From Linyphia triangularis (taxonomy: Eukaryota; Arthropoda; Arachnida; Araneae; Linyphiidae), in the NCBI GenBank assembly GCA_963978545.1, contig OZ021730.1, positions 12,345,796-12,409,795 of the forward strand: a DNA stretch of 64,000 nt, read 5' to 3'. Positions 1-10,477 of this stretch are shown one piece after another (within the stretch, counting starts at the first letter, position 1; each line of letters starts with the position of its first letter). Both the position numbers and the translations under genes were made by a program. The notes below the pieces were generated by a model. It searched no databases. It was not told where the DNA came from and saw only the letters and a program-made list of their open reading frames with translations.

Positions 1-189
1 AGCAATAAAATTGAAATTCTTCTTGAGTTTTGTAAGCATAATTTGTCAGCTTATAAATTAAAAACACATTTAAATATTTGTTTTAAGTATTCAATATTGA
101 ATTTAAAATTATATATATTTTTTAAATAGATATCATATTTTAACTTTCTTCAACCATATTATCAATATTTTTATATTTTAAGCATACCA

Positions 190-790
190 AATTTTAATAA
201 AATTTCATTTTTTTTAATCTAAAATAATAAAACTGTGTGTTACTGTCTATAGAAACCAATTTTAATATAGACCAATGTTACTGAAATTTTCACCATATGT
301 AGCTTTTTAGTTTTCTAATTTGACAAATGGCAAACAGGACGTTAAAAATTTAATGAGTTTTTTTTAATTATTTTTTCAATAAATTAAAATTGGTGCAGAA
401 CTCTGAAATTTTCAACATAAGTTAACTAAAAATTATATATATATTTTTTTTTTATTTTGGCAAAAAAACATTTATCAGTTTTTTTACTTAATTATTTTTA
501 ATTAAAATATTTACAAAACAAGTTCTAATAGAAATAGCTGTCATAGAGTTCTGAAAATCTCAACATAAGTAGTTATGACTTAATAATTTTCATTTCAACA
601 AACAGAATGCAAAAATTTTAGTGCTTTTTAATAAATACATTATTTAATTTTCTTTGCAAAATCAGTTCTAAAGATATAACAGAGCTCTGAAAATTTTCAA
701 CCTAGGAAGTATTGGCCTTCAAATTTTCATTTAATTGACAAACATGTTCATAAAATATTGATTTTTCTAATATATGTCTTAAAAGGATAA
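190..790. repeat. Degenerate tandem repeat, block 1
   Basis: Four diverged monomers are recognised by the core CTGAAATTTTCAACATAAG, near 281, 402, 549 and 684. Each is followed by a T-rich stretch and a GACAAACAGAATG-like motif. Spacing is about 120-147 bp. The same monomer recurs at 22.19-22.64 kb and 25.60-25.82 kb on the same strand. No coding potential. The rest of 1-1424 is AT-rich filler in which I see no gene. Confidence 0.6.
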
Positions 791-1301
791 ACTCAAATTA
801 TACAATGACTCAATAAAAAGTCAAATAAAAAAAAAAAATTTATTTACAAATATAAAATTAATATTTACAATACATTTAAACCTGTTAGAAAATAGAATAA
901 AAAGAAATAGTGTATAAGCATATTAATATAATGTTTACAAATTTACATTACAAATTTTTTTTAGTATATAGTTAAATTCAATGTCTTTAAAACATTTTGA
1001 AAACTTTTAAATAAAATTTATAATGCTTCAAAATGTGAAATCTTCTTCAAATTCTTTAACAAGAAGACTGGAACTTTATGTACTTTCATATAAGAGTAAA
1101 AAAACTTTAATAAATACTTATGCCTAACTTTCCAATGAAAAAAAGTTGAAAATAACATTTTTCAAGAAACAAAACAATTTGGAAATTTAGTAACAATTTA
1201 AAAAAGAAAAAGACTGAAAAATGGTTACAAATTCAGTTTATTAATAATATGATTTGAATTTAATGGCTGCTATTAGAACAAAAAATTAATAATTGACTTT
1301 T

Positions 1302-1307
1302 TTTATT
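1302..1307 (-). promoter_or_regulatory. Possible polyadenylation signal of the P/THAP transposase
   Basis: The minus strand reads AATAAA about 120 nt downstream of the stop of the last exon of the transposase gene. In sequence this AT-rich the hexamer is common by chance, so the call rests only on position. Confidence 0.25.
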
Positions 1308-1424
1308 AACACAACCTTCAAATGGTAATGAACATTGATATAGATTTCTGTAATATTGAAAAAACATATGCTTAAAAACTATTCACAACAAAAAAACACC
1401 TAACGTATTAATACAAATACCAAA

Positions 1425-1903
1425 TTAACTAAACTTCAAAACTTTTCTATTAACAGGTTTGATTGACAACTTTCTAATGTTTTCAAACGTATCACTATGC
1501 TTTTTAGCAATGTTATCGATTACAGCTTTAATAAATATTTCGCACACAAGTTTAGCTAGTATTATGTTGTGCTCAAGTTTAGAACAAAGTTTAGTAAAAG
1601 TATCAGATAAGTTTACAATAATTTTTTTCATAATGTTATCATAGATGCCTTGTCTTGGAACATGAAGAAATGCTTTTTCGCAAAATTCCTGCAATACACT
1701 TAAAATGTAAATGAGGCTCTTGCTAGGATATTTTAAGCCTCCTCTATCTTGATTTTTAATCAACTTTAATAATGGTGCATTGCAGGCAGGAACAGAGATT
1801 TCATCAATGCAATTGACACAGGTAATCTGTCTTTCCATTACTTTGACTAAATATCCACCAATATAGGCTAAACTAGCTGTATGCATATTTACTGGAACAT
1901 ATC
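1425..1903 (-). CDS. P-element/THAP9-like transposase, last exon (C-terminal domain)
   Basis: This exon encodes the C-terminal segment typical of P-type transposases: an AYIGGY-like stretch followed by a cysteine pair (CVNC) and a leucine-rich tail, ending at a stop at 1425. The exon probably begins at 1903, after a minus-strand TTTAATTTCAG acceptor. The reading frame then continues open upstream of the first Met at 1886. A phase-1 join to the middle exon (2072-2190) completes a glycine codon across the junction, which supports the splice. The family, P transposases and their domesticated relative THAP9, acts in the nucleus on element termini. The join is inferred from splice motifs only. Confidence 0.65.
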
Positions 1904-2071
1904 CTGAAATTAAAACACAATATTTTAGTGAAAATATTTACTATGAAATTTGGAGTATGGACTTAATTTTTAATCTATAGAGACACACTCCATGTTTACT
2001 CTTACTGTAAAAGAAATAGTTTCAAAATATGCTTTCTAAGATATATACTGCTCATTTAATATAACACAAAC

Positions 2072-2190
2072 CATTAAACATGTCAAGTTTCTTTAAAATT
2101 TCCAGGTCCTCTTCGGGAATTTCCACTGATGTAGCCTCGTCTTTCCCTCGTTTGCTTTAACATCTTCTTTCCCGACGAAAATTGACCAAC
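2072..2190 (-). CDS. P-element/THAP9-like transposase, probable middle exon
   Basis: A minus-strand TTTATAG acceptor precedes 2190 and a GT donor follows 2072. The phase-1 end matches the next exon. The downstream half reads as an acidic leucine-rich segment (EIPEEDLEILKKLDMF) that resembles the linker before the C-terminal domain in P transposases. From the acceptor, which must continue phase 0 from the large exon, the frame is open for about 35 codons but does not reach the acidic segment without a one-base shift. Either the exon carries an indel or the acceptor lies elsewhere. Confidence 0.45.
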
Positions 2191-2609
2191 CTATAAATCA
2201 AAGTATAATGTTGCAAGGAAAATTTTCAAAAATAAATATGGAAATGTAAAAAAAAATTATATATAAAAAAAAAAAACTTCCCCATAACAAAAATTCAGTA
2301 GAAATAAAAATATTTCCTCACACCTGGTACTTCAGACATAGTGAAATAAAATTCTATTAATCTAAATACACGATTGCCAATTATATTTCCCCCAAGACTG
2401 CTATAACAGAGAAATACTGAATACCTATGTACCATCACTTATTTAAGATATTTGCTACAATTTACTACAACATGTAGCAAGAGGATTCTCTAGAGGATTT
2501 TCTTCTCTTCCCAAAGATTCTCTCGGGAAAGAATATGAAATTATAAATCCACTAAACCTTTTGTTAATAATGCCACATTTATTTAGTTATTAAGATTAGA
2601 GACATTTTT

Positions 2610-4469
2610 CTAAGCATGTTTAGAAATTAATTTACTATCCAGACTTTCACATAATTCTTCACTAAATATAGTATAAACTAAAAGTTGTCCTACCTGAATA
2701 TTTGATGAAGAACACTGAAGTAGCAATCCTGTTTGTAGGATTTTATTGATAGCAATTGTAGCGGCTTTGGCATCTGAAGCATCGTTGCCTCCATTCATTT
2801 GCCTAACAGCACTGAAGAGAGACTCCACCGGGTCGTTTGAAAATTTTCGAGTCAGGACGAAATGGAATCCAGACTCTAAAAGGTATTTAATGCACGAAAC
2901 CGTGGATGAAGTGGTCAAAGTCAGCGCTTCGTAGGTTTCTGAAGTTAGAAAGTCCTTTCCACACTTTTCCGACTCTTCTTTGACTTCCTTCAAATATGTG
3001 GGAAAATCATTTTCAAGCCAACTGAGTCGCTCATCAGTGATGTTGAAGAAATGCTCTTTGCTTGAATTCTTGGAGTGTAAGCCAAGAGTTCGGTTGCCCA
3101 CATCATGCATGTCAAACCGCATTTTTATGTTTTTCATAAACTCGACTGTATCCTCACATTCCCCAAACAAATGTGCTTTAGGATGCGCCCTATTATTGTC
3201 CTTGAAAAACTCCAAAATGGCAATGACAGGAGTCGAAAAAACTTGCACTGCTCGCAACACATTCATTTTTTCAAGGTTGTTCGGATACACATGCTTTCTT
3301 GACAAGAATCTCACCGGTTTCACTACCTCGTTCTTTTGAAGTTCATAAATCTTTTTCACATATTCTCCAGTTATAAAGCTATTTTTCCCACTCATAACGC
3401 TCTCCAAAAACTGGCTGTGTAAGTTTTTAATCAAGTGATTCGGATCGAAACTCAAAAATAACAGTCGTTTTTCATTACATAGATGGGGGATAACTTGTTT
3501 TAAGGGACCTTTATAGAGTTTTTTAAACATCAATGTGTTTGATTTGTGGTTGTCGGTTACCACTCGAACAACTAAAAACCCACACTCCTCAATTTCTTTG
3601 AGGACTTTAGATGTTAGAGAATACAACATTTTGCCCGATAAATTTTTTGTGAAGAAGTATGCACAAGGAATCTGATAATTGGTTGATAGACCATTCAAAA
3701 CAAAACATAGGAGACGATTTGCAAGCACCTTAGTGCCTTCCCCTGACGTAAATTCAAACAGAGTATCAGATCCCTTGTCATATAAACACTTTGGCTGAAT
3801 GGCCATTTCATCAATAATGAGTGAAGAGAACTTTTCCCCTTCATTCAAAGTGCTCAGTTCTTGTTTCAATCTCTCTTTGATTAAAGTGTTCACACCATCT
3901 GATGTAACAATGCCGCCAGTATATTGCCTCAACGTATTTTTACAGGGAAGTTTCAAAAGTCTTTTCTTCATATGAAGATATCCGCGAGGATATATGTGCT
4001 GAAACAGAATACATTCTCGAATAGAGGTCTCTGTCCACTTTCCTTTTTTATTATTATAATTATTTATAATATCATGTAAGAATTGTGCACTAGATTTATT
4101 AGAAATAGCATCCCTGTGGATCTTTTCAGCACATATATAAAATTTATCATCTTTAAATGAATTTAATTTGCCTCTCGTTTCATCAAATGCAGTCTGAAGT
4201 TCATGCAAGGTTTTATTTTTCTTCCACAGTTGCGTCTGCAATCTTTTCACTTTAATTTGAAGACCAGATAGCTTTTCTGTCATTTCAGAAATAGGCAAAT
4301 TTTCGGGAGTATTATAGCACTCCGGTCTGTTTGGCACGATTTGCGAGAAAGTTGCAAAACTGGATTCCGCTACTGTTTTTTTTTTCTGCCAATTTATTTT
4401 GTTTCCGTTCAGTCGGATATTTCTTGGCCATGTATTTTGGGTAGCCTTCGAAAATAGACGGAACAACAT
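2610..4469 (-). CDS. P-element/THAP9-like transposase, catalytic part
   Basis: This open frame of about 620 codons contains, in order: a coiled-coil leucine-zipper-like stretch (about residues 65-105) and the RNase H-like transposase core with its first acidic residue in LIIDEMA and second in VVTDNHKSN. Next comes the FDPNHLIKNL motif that marks the GTP-binding insertion in P transposases, and then the DPVESLFSAVR motif, which carries the expected catalytic glutamate. A CAG/GTAGGA donor at 2694 suggests that coding leaves this exon there and that 2610-2693 is intronic. The reading frame is shifted relative to the THAP domain upstream at a run of ten T (4376-4385). That is a true frameshift or an error in a homopolymer. 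Otherwise the exon is free of stops, unusual for a decayed element. Confidence 0.8.
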   Translation of the reverse strand: MLFRLFSKATQNTWPRNIRLNGNKINWQKKKTVAESSFATFSQIVPNRPECYNTPENLPISEMTEKLSGLQIKVKRLQTQLWKKNKTLHELQTAFDETRGKLNSFKDDKFYICAEKIHRDAISNKSSAQFLHDIINNYNNKKGKWTETSIRECILFQHIYPRGYLHMKKRLLKLPCKNTLRQYTGGIVTSDGVNTLIKERLKQELSTLNEGEKFSSLIIDEMAIQPKCLYDKGSDTLFEFTSGEGTKVLANRLLCFVLNGLSTNYQIPCAYFFTKNLSGKMLYSLTSKVLKEIEECGFLVVRVVTDNHKSNTLMFKKLYKGPLKQVIPHLCNEKRLLFLSFDPNHLIKNLHSQFLESVMSGKNSFITGEYVKKIYELQKNEVVKPVRFLSRKHVYPNNLEKMNVLRAVQVFSTPVIAILEFFKDNNRAHPKAHLFGECEDTVEFMKNIKMRFDMHDVGNRTLGLHSKNSSKEHFFNITDERLSWLENDFPTYLKEVKEESEKCGKDFLTSETYEALTLTTSSTVSCIKYLLESGFHFVLTRKFSNDPVESLFSAVRQMNGGNDASDAKAATIAINKILQTGLLLQCSSSNIQVGQLLVYTIFSEELCESLDSKLISKHA

Positions 4470-4695
4470 CAGGCTTCAGTCTTTTTCGTTTTAAAGTTTG
4501 CACATAGTCATCAGAACGACAATGTCTACTGCACACCTGCGACAAAGATGAAGTTTCATTCGGTGTGTAATCCTTCCTTGAAATGGCCTTTAACCACTTA
4601 TTTTTTAGTGCTTCATTTGCAGGAAACTCATGAAATGAAATTCCTTTCACTTTGCCTTTCACCTCCTTGCAGAATGGGACACAACAGTATACCAT
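4312..4695 (-). CDS. THAP zinc-finger domain of the P-like transposase (N-terminus)
   Basis: This is a THAP DNA-binding domain at the extreme N-terminus. Cysteines at residues 4/5 and 9, tryptophan at 34, the CSRH pair (Cys55, His58) and an LKPDVVPSIF ending match the C2CH THAP pattern and its AVPTIF box. The start at 4695 is chosen because THAP domains begin within a few residues of the initiator. The frame runs on to 4312 only because of the shift at the ten-T run. The protein should continue in the overlapping frame of the catalytic ORF. In the family this domain recognises internal sites near the transposon ends. Confidence 0.8.
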   Translation of the reverse strand: MVYCCVPFCKEVKGKVKGISFHEFPANEALKNKWLKAISRKDYTPNETSSLSQVCSRHCRSDDYVQTLKRKRLKPDVVPSIFEGYPKYMAKKYPTERKQNKLAEKKNSSGIQFCNFLANRAKQTGVL

Positions 4696-5993
4696 TTTAT
4701 AAATTAATTACTTTTAAAGAGACGGAATAGCTGCAGACGCAATTCAAAACAATACGAAAATCAAAACAATCTTAGGTCTGTAAAAGCGACATCTAGCGGC
4801 CGACAGAGTTTCCGAAGCTTCTATAGGAAAACGACCCATCTGACTCGCTGGTTGTATGAGTTTCACTATCAAGGACGCTTTGGTTAGACAGATTAAAAAA
4901 AATATATATAACAAATAAAACTGCTTTGTATAAAATAATATTTATTTTTGTAATTTCAAGAAATTCTGTTCCGATTCACCCCGCTGTTCCTATTCACCCC
5001 ATTTTACGATAATTGAACGTTGTGCGATTTTCCCCACCTCTAGTTTACCTTGAATTAATCTTAAATAGTTTTCCAAAAGTCATCTACTATACGGTCCCTT
5101 AAAGTGAGCGTTTTTTACATTTTCGCTAAATAATAGAGAACTAAAAGTCAAAATGGAAAGAAAAAAATTGTGGGGGTTTTTAGATCATGGTAAATCTAAT
5201 GAAAGCAAAAAAAAAAGATATGTTTCTATTCAAATTTTTTTAATTGTTTTATTAATTAATAATTAAAAAAGAAATGAATGCAAAAGTTGATTGCTATTTA
5301 TGTTTGGTAATTTACAAACTATCTTTTGAAAAAAAAATTATTAAATATATTAATTATTTAAGTACTTATGACCGAAAAACCAACTTTTTTATTTAACATT
5401 AATTTATCATTTTCTTTTTATCATTTAAATTACAAACCATTCATTAGAAAATTACGAATTTTTGTATTTCGACATTTTTCTGGATGCTGAATCCAAATAT
5501 GGGATAATATTATGAGGTTGCTATTGAACTTTTTAAAGTTTGGTTCTGTTTTAATATCTAGATGACCCCTCATGACAAAAAAAAAAAAAAACTACTTGCA
5601 ATTATTAAAAACCTTCCATGATTTACAACGGTACCTTTTGTTTGTTATTTCAAGAATTGGAGCACAAGATATAGCCATCGTTCTGATTTTTTTTAGGGGG
5701 TACTGTACAAGAACCATGACTTGTAAATTTAGTAGATGTATTTGCAGATGGTTTGCAGAAAGTAACTATAACTCCTGTTAATTGTTTTGCCTTTGTCATG
5801 CTTATATGTTTTTGTCCTGAAAATAGAAAATGCTTCCATTAATATGCCTTTCGTTATTTATTTAAAAAAACAGTGTGGGGTGGGGGTAGGTCGAAAGCAG
5901 CAAGAATTCCAATAAAAGCCCATTTCTGATCTAAAGAATGCGGACAACTACAAAAGATTTTTTTTTTTTTTTTTCCAAAAGAAAGTCGGACTC
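4696..5993. other. AT-rich intergenic stretch
   Basis: No gene is seen. A short direct repeat (GTTCC-N-ATTCACCCC, about 4969-5005) and several A/T homopolymers are present. Terminal inverted repeats for the neighbouring P-like gene were looked for by eye and not found. Confidence 0.4.
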
Positions 5994-6005
5994 TTTCTAA
6001 ATTGG

Positions 6006-6182
6006 TTGGTTGGTTTCAGATTATCTGGCGCCGTCAGCAACACGAGGGCTATAATGCGCCGAAACATTCGTCATTTGACAAGCTAATAGACATTTACAAA
6101 CATTCATGCCTAACATGGGACTCGAACCCAATACCTCGCGGTCTAGAAGCTAGTACGCTAACCACTATACCTTTGGTCGGCT
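6006..6182 (-). mobile_element. tRNA-derived SINE, copy 1
   Basis: On the minus strand it starts GCCGACCAAA, with a box A-like TAGTGGTTAGCG and box B-like GGTTCGAGTCCC, then a SINE body, the GGCGC...GGCGCC hairpin and a CCAACCAACCAA tail. It is flanked by a direct repeat TTTCTAAATTGG (5994-6005 and 6183-6194). Non-autonomous; transcribed by RNA polymerase III in such families. Confidence 0.9.
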
Positions 6183-7489
6183 TTTCTAAATTGGAATCAA
6201 AAAGCATCCGAGACAGGATCCAAGTCTATCGTCCAACGCATATTAAAAAAAAAAAAAATTAAAAAAAATGGGGGTTTGGGGGAGATATTATTGTCAAGAA
6301 ATTCTCCATATTACCACCATAACCATTCACCTCCATATTCGAAATACCACTGAATATGCTTCCAAAATAACTTATTTGGAAATTATATTTATATAATTTC
6401 AGTTTTTTGTGGGTTTTTGTTTGTTTAATTTAATCCTACATTTGATGAAGATATAATGTTTAGAAACGCGTCGAACAGGGTTGTACTGGAACATAAATTC
6501 GGCCCGGTGATTTTAGATTTATGACGGCCCAAATTTTCAATACACCGTTAATTAGTTAGTTGGAATTTACTAGCGCAAGTGTAGGGGAAAACTAAGGGTT
6601 CTGTTCTGAGCCACACGGAACGGGGAGTTCTGAGCCATATTGGAGGGTGGATTCTGAGCCACAGGAGTTACCCCGGAGGTGTATGAGGGTTCTACGCCAT
6701 AGTGTTGAGTTGTTTCTCCTGTTGTTAAAGTTTCGTTTTTAGAAATGGCAACACTTATTAGTTTTTTGTTTGTGTAATACTATGATTTCTATAGTAACTT
6801 ATTTAAGTTAAAATTTGATGGCGTCGCAATGGTAAATTAATAAAGTTTAGTTAGAATGAGTGATAACTCTTAGTTTCTGCTTTTCGGCTAAGTTTAATGT
6901 AACAGTAGGGTTATCTAGGGATATGGAATTAAAATATAGTGTACATAATTATTTTTTTAGATTTATCTTTGTAAGTTGGGGGATTGAACCTACAATCTCA
7001 TGGTAAAATGACTTTGTAGCTCAGTAACCGATAGAAAACAAATAATAAGTTCATATTTTTACGAAGTATAATTTTAGGAATAATTCTCCATTTCTACACC
7101 TGTGCTTACACCAACCACTTTGTGGAGTAGATGCTTTACCATAGGACATAATAAAGTGATTTTATATTAATTAATTTAGTTATTAAAGTAGATACCTATA
7201 CAAGTTCATTTATAAATGATACACATTTGTTTATGAAAATAATATAAATCTATTTCTTTTTTCAACAGATAATACAATTTTACTATCCTTTATTCTCAAT
7301 TTTTATAAAGCGTTTACTAATTCGAATTTGTTCTATCATTCCTTGAAAAGTTGGTTTCTACATAAAACAGAATCAAATGCAACTAATTAATACTAGACAC
7401 CCTTACGTGTGAAGATAAAATTCGTATGCACTTTCTTCTGAAAATAAGATTAACTTGGAAAATCAATATTTTCACGTGTGATGAACTAC
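6183..7489. other. AT-rich stretch with a short GGTTCTGAGCCA repeat
   Basis: Three degenerate copies of a TTCTGAGCCAYA motif lie about 30 bp apart at roughly 6600-6665. A weak tRNA-like box B (GGTTCAATCCC on the minus strand near 6980) is present but no cloverleaf could be drawn. No gene is recognised. Confidence 0.35.
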
Positions 7490-7915
7490 CATTTCTTTCA
7501 ATACTGAGCAGAGAAAATTAGTCCAAACTACATTTCAAAAAGACTTGTTTAAACTTTTAAATAATACTGTATTTGGGTAAGACAATTGAAAATCTTGGAA
7601 ATAGAATGAACATAGACTTAGTTACAAATGAGAAAAAGGCTAAAAAATTAGTAGCATCTCCTAGTTTAAATTCATATAAGATAATTAATAAAGATTTAGT
7701 TTCAGTTGAATGTAAAATCACGTCACTTTTCTTAAACAGACCAATTTATGTTGGATTCTCAATTTTGGACATTTCTAAAGTTTTAATGTACAATCCCCCC
7801 CCCCTACGCATACATTAAACCTAAATATAATATCCATGCTAAATTACTCTTTACTGACACAGATTCCTTGTGTTATAGCATAATGACTGAGGACATATAC
7901 ACTGACTTGCATACT
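7490..7915 (+). pseudogene. Fossil fragment of protein-primed DNA polymerase B (Polinton/Maverick type)
   Basis: Three consecutive blocks on the plus strand resemble the palm region of the type B polymerases of Polintons/Mavericks and related elements. The first is a motif-B-like block with an asparagine-pair/glycine signature. The second is an 81-codon block (7573-7818) ending in the family's PIYVGFSILD-type stretch. The third holds motif C, DTDS, at 7856-7867. The frame breaks twice: at about 7575, where one extra G creates a TAA, and at a C-rich run (about 7794-7804). Nothing of the rest of the polymerase, capsid, integrase or packaging ATPase is seen nearby, so this is an isolated dead relic. 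Confidence 0.7.
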
Positions 7916-9232
7916 GACCAGGGCTGCCAACTCTCAGATAGCGGGAATCGTCAACAGATAAAAAATCGCCAAATCTCAAAATCAAGAAAATCGCCAAATG
8001 TGAAAATATATCGCCAAAAAAACTAATTATCGAAGAAAAAAGATGTTTTTATCAATCTATCAATAGCTAGTATTTACCTATTTGCTCGTTCACCACACTA
8101 GTTAAATTTGTATCGAGACCAGACAATCGCGCTATTCCTGTGTAGAGATTAAATTATATTTTAGAAATTAATAAGAATTTACGGTTTGGAATAGGAATGA
8201 TTTCATTTTTTTCTTCTGAATAATCAAAGCTTTTGAAATTTTAATTTGATAAAAGTTTTTAAAAAAATTCATTTATTGTTGAATTAGTTATTTTGTTGTT
8301 GAATAACTGACATTAATAATAGGTCCCAATCACTATCTACTTATATATTTTGATGTTGAATTCGCAGAACGCCGAGTGCTCACAATTTTGATTTTTGGCA
8401 ATTTTTGAGTGTTGCATTCAATAATTTTATACTTTTACATTAATTTATGGGGGGATATGAATTCTATCTGTTTAAGTTAGACAATTTTTCAATTAAAAAT
8501 TGTAATAGGATTAAACTAGAAGTTCTCGATGTTCAAGAAAATTACTCCAAACTACCGTATCTCTTCTAACGTATTTAATTTTGGTGTTCACGATAGTAGT
8601 ATGTGATAAATTCTTGTAGTAATTCAAAATAAAGGTCGGGGGCTACTTAAATCTACCCTTTTAATTTGTAATCTTTATTTTGTTATTTTCGAAATTTAGA
8701 TTTTTCTTTTCTTTACTAATCTTTTTTTATTTTAAATAAAATATAAAATTTATTTCATAATACATGCTATAATAAAGTTTTTAAAGTTGTTCTGTTAACT
8801 TAAATATAACAAGGACGCTTTTTTTTTAAAGTCGGATTTTCAATGAATCGGTTGTCTTCTTAATAAAAATGTAGTAATTATTACCGGGAATGTATGAAAA
8901 TCAATTATTCTACAGAATGCCTTGCCTTTTATAAAATGACCTGCGTTATCAGGCATAGAATAAAATATCAGAATCGTTAAATACTTTACCTAAGTCATTA
9001 CATATATTATTTAGATATTCTATAGAATGACAAATGCTCTTAAGGCAAACTTTGAAAAAAGGGTCATTATAAGGCATTTTGTATAATGCCTAGATATTAT
9101 ATACGTCTAAATAAAGTAAATAATTATTCACATATTTCATACTTTTAACACTATAGAATGCCTAAATATTACTTACAGTGCCTAGATAAAGTATATAGTA
9201 GTTATATTTCATACTTCGCTTAAAAACGTCAG
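7916..9232. other. AT-rich stretch with transposon-end-like motif
   Basis: The polymerase relic stops at CAGGGCTGCCAAC (7919-7931), a sequence like hAT-type terminal repeats; no inverted partner was found. From about 8880 onward a degenerate motif AGAATGCCTAGATATT recurs several times and continues in 9664-9830. No gene is recognised. Confidence 0.35.
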
Positions 9233-9246
9233 GCCGAAACTAAATG

Positions 9247-9649
9247 GTTGGTTGAATTTTGTTTCCTGGCGCAAGGGCAACACTAGGGCCAAACTGCGCC
9301 GAAAGTTTTATAGAAGTCAACCAGTTAAAAGATTTCAAGTGAAAACAATTTTAAAAAGTAAAAACCTTTAGATAAGATGATAAAACCCAATATCTAATAA
9401 AAACTTAAAAAGATTATGATGAGGAGGTGAATTTAAAAGTGTAGATAAAGATGGGTGAGCTGAGTTAAAAAGACGAAGTCGTATGGAATTAAAAGTTGGA
9501 CAGCCTGACAAAATATGGACAACAGTAAAAGAAACACCGCAGGAATTGCATGTGGGGGCATCTTCTGCCAGCAGAAGATGCATATGGGTAAAACGAGTGT
9601 GGCCTATTCTTAAACGAGTCAGGAGCACTTCCCTTTTCCGGAATTGCTA
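9247..9649 (-). mobile_element. 5'-truncated LINE, 3' end only
   Basis: A truncated LINE inserted on the minus strand. It holds the last 86 codons of ORF2, a short 3' UTR, the 33-nt hairpin (9268-9300) and a CAACCAACC tail. The flanking direct repeat GCCGAAACYAAATG (9233-9246 and 9650-9663) marks target-primed insertion. It is the only LINE on this strand in the window. Confidence 0.85.
9368..9628 (-). pseudogene. C-terminal end of LINE ORF2
   Basis: The fragment begins in LTRLRIGHTRFTH and carries the C-X2-C-X7-H-X4-C zinc motif, then the terminal FKFLLDIGFYHLI. It is closest to LINE A at the same region (the TLLNSPPH and IGFYHLI stretches). The 5' part of the ORF is absent, so it cannot be functional. 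Confidence 0.85.
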
Positions 9650-9844
9650 GCCGAAACCAAATGTATTTCATATTTTTACCGTTTTCTCATTCAATAGAAT
9701 GCATAGGCAATGTGTGAAATGTTTCATACTTTGCCGGTCAGTTTTCGGCAATACATAAAATGCCTAGGTATTCTACAGAATACCGGATTTAATACGTTGC
9801 CGGTAACATAATAATACGATTTTTGTCTCGTTCCATGTGTCACC

Positions 9845-10477
9845 CCCCTCAGGTGGTTTACTTTCTCAAAGTAAACACGGGCTTCACAACCCCGGGTTGC
9901 CCCAGTGATCTATCCCTCCTTCTGTTTTACCTTCCTATTTTGGTTTTGTATTTATTGTTTGGCTTCTCTTCCATCCCTCATTGGGGTTACCTCTTCAGAG
10001 GTGAGGGCTCCCCTTGAGAAGCTTTGTGCCGCTCTGTTGCTATCAGCTTCTCTTGGGGATTATATCACCCACGTGTTTGCCGTGCGTGGAGACCCGTGTC
10101 CCTGGAAAGGGGGATCCTGGTAGTTGAGGGACGACATACTGTCCCAATACACTACTTTGGCCCTTGCTTCAGATAAACGGGAGGTACACATTGGTCCCGT
10201 GTGTATCAATCGGCTGGTCGTCCGACTTCGTCGGCGGCTAGGGATCAAGCGTCCGACTCGTCTGCTGGGAATCTCGTTAAGGGTGGAGACTTCTACAGGG
10301 ACGAGTCGGTCGCGTATAGGCACTGGATAACCCGTTAGTGACTTACCGTGCGTAACTTTTTAGTTGTGATTTTTTTCTTTTCATTATTTTAGTTGCTTGC
10401 CAGTATTCACTAACCCCGAGGTTGCGGACTCCATGGTGGGTGGGACTCTCGTGCCCGAATAAAAAATAAAAAAACTT
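9845..10477 (+). promoter_or_regulatory. LINE A 5' leader
   Basis: The first stem-loop is slightly decayed (CCCCTCAGGTGG). From about 10000 to 10440 the leader is nearly base-for-base the same as in LINEs B, C, D, E and G. A nine-codon upstream ORF, MVGGTLVPE then stop, precedes the ORF1 start at 10478. Confidence 0.7.

Noticed and set aside
1459..1644. Plus-strand frame opposite the P/THAP last exon
   Set aside because: Antisense shadow of a recognised exon with no independent evidence.
6960..7040. Possible tRNA-derived sequence on the minus strand (GGTTCAATCCC)
   Set aside because: Only a box B-like string is present; no acceptor stem or D arm could be paired.
7919..7931. CAGGGCTGCCAAC as the end of a hAT-type transposon
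   Set aside because: No inverted copy or 8-bp duplication was found in the following 1.3 kb, so no element is called.
10060..10323. An 87-codon minus-strand open frame in the same leader, repeated in other copies
   Set aside because: Starts with GTG, overlaps the plus-strand frame and has no known domain. It is a shadow of leader conservation.
10124..10330. A 68-codon open frame in the LINE leader present in A, B, C, D, E, F and G
   Set aside because: It begins with TTG, has no ATG, and contains a TGA in the diverged copy H. Both strands are open here, so it reflects conserved nucleotide sequence rather than a protein.
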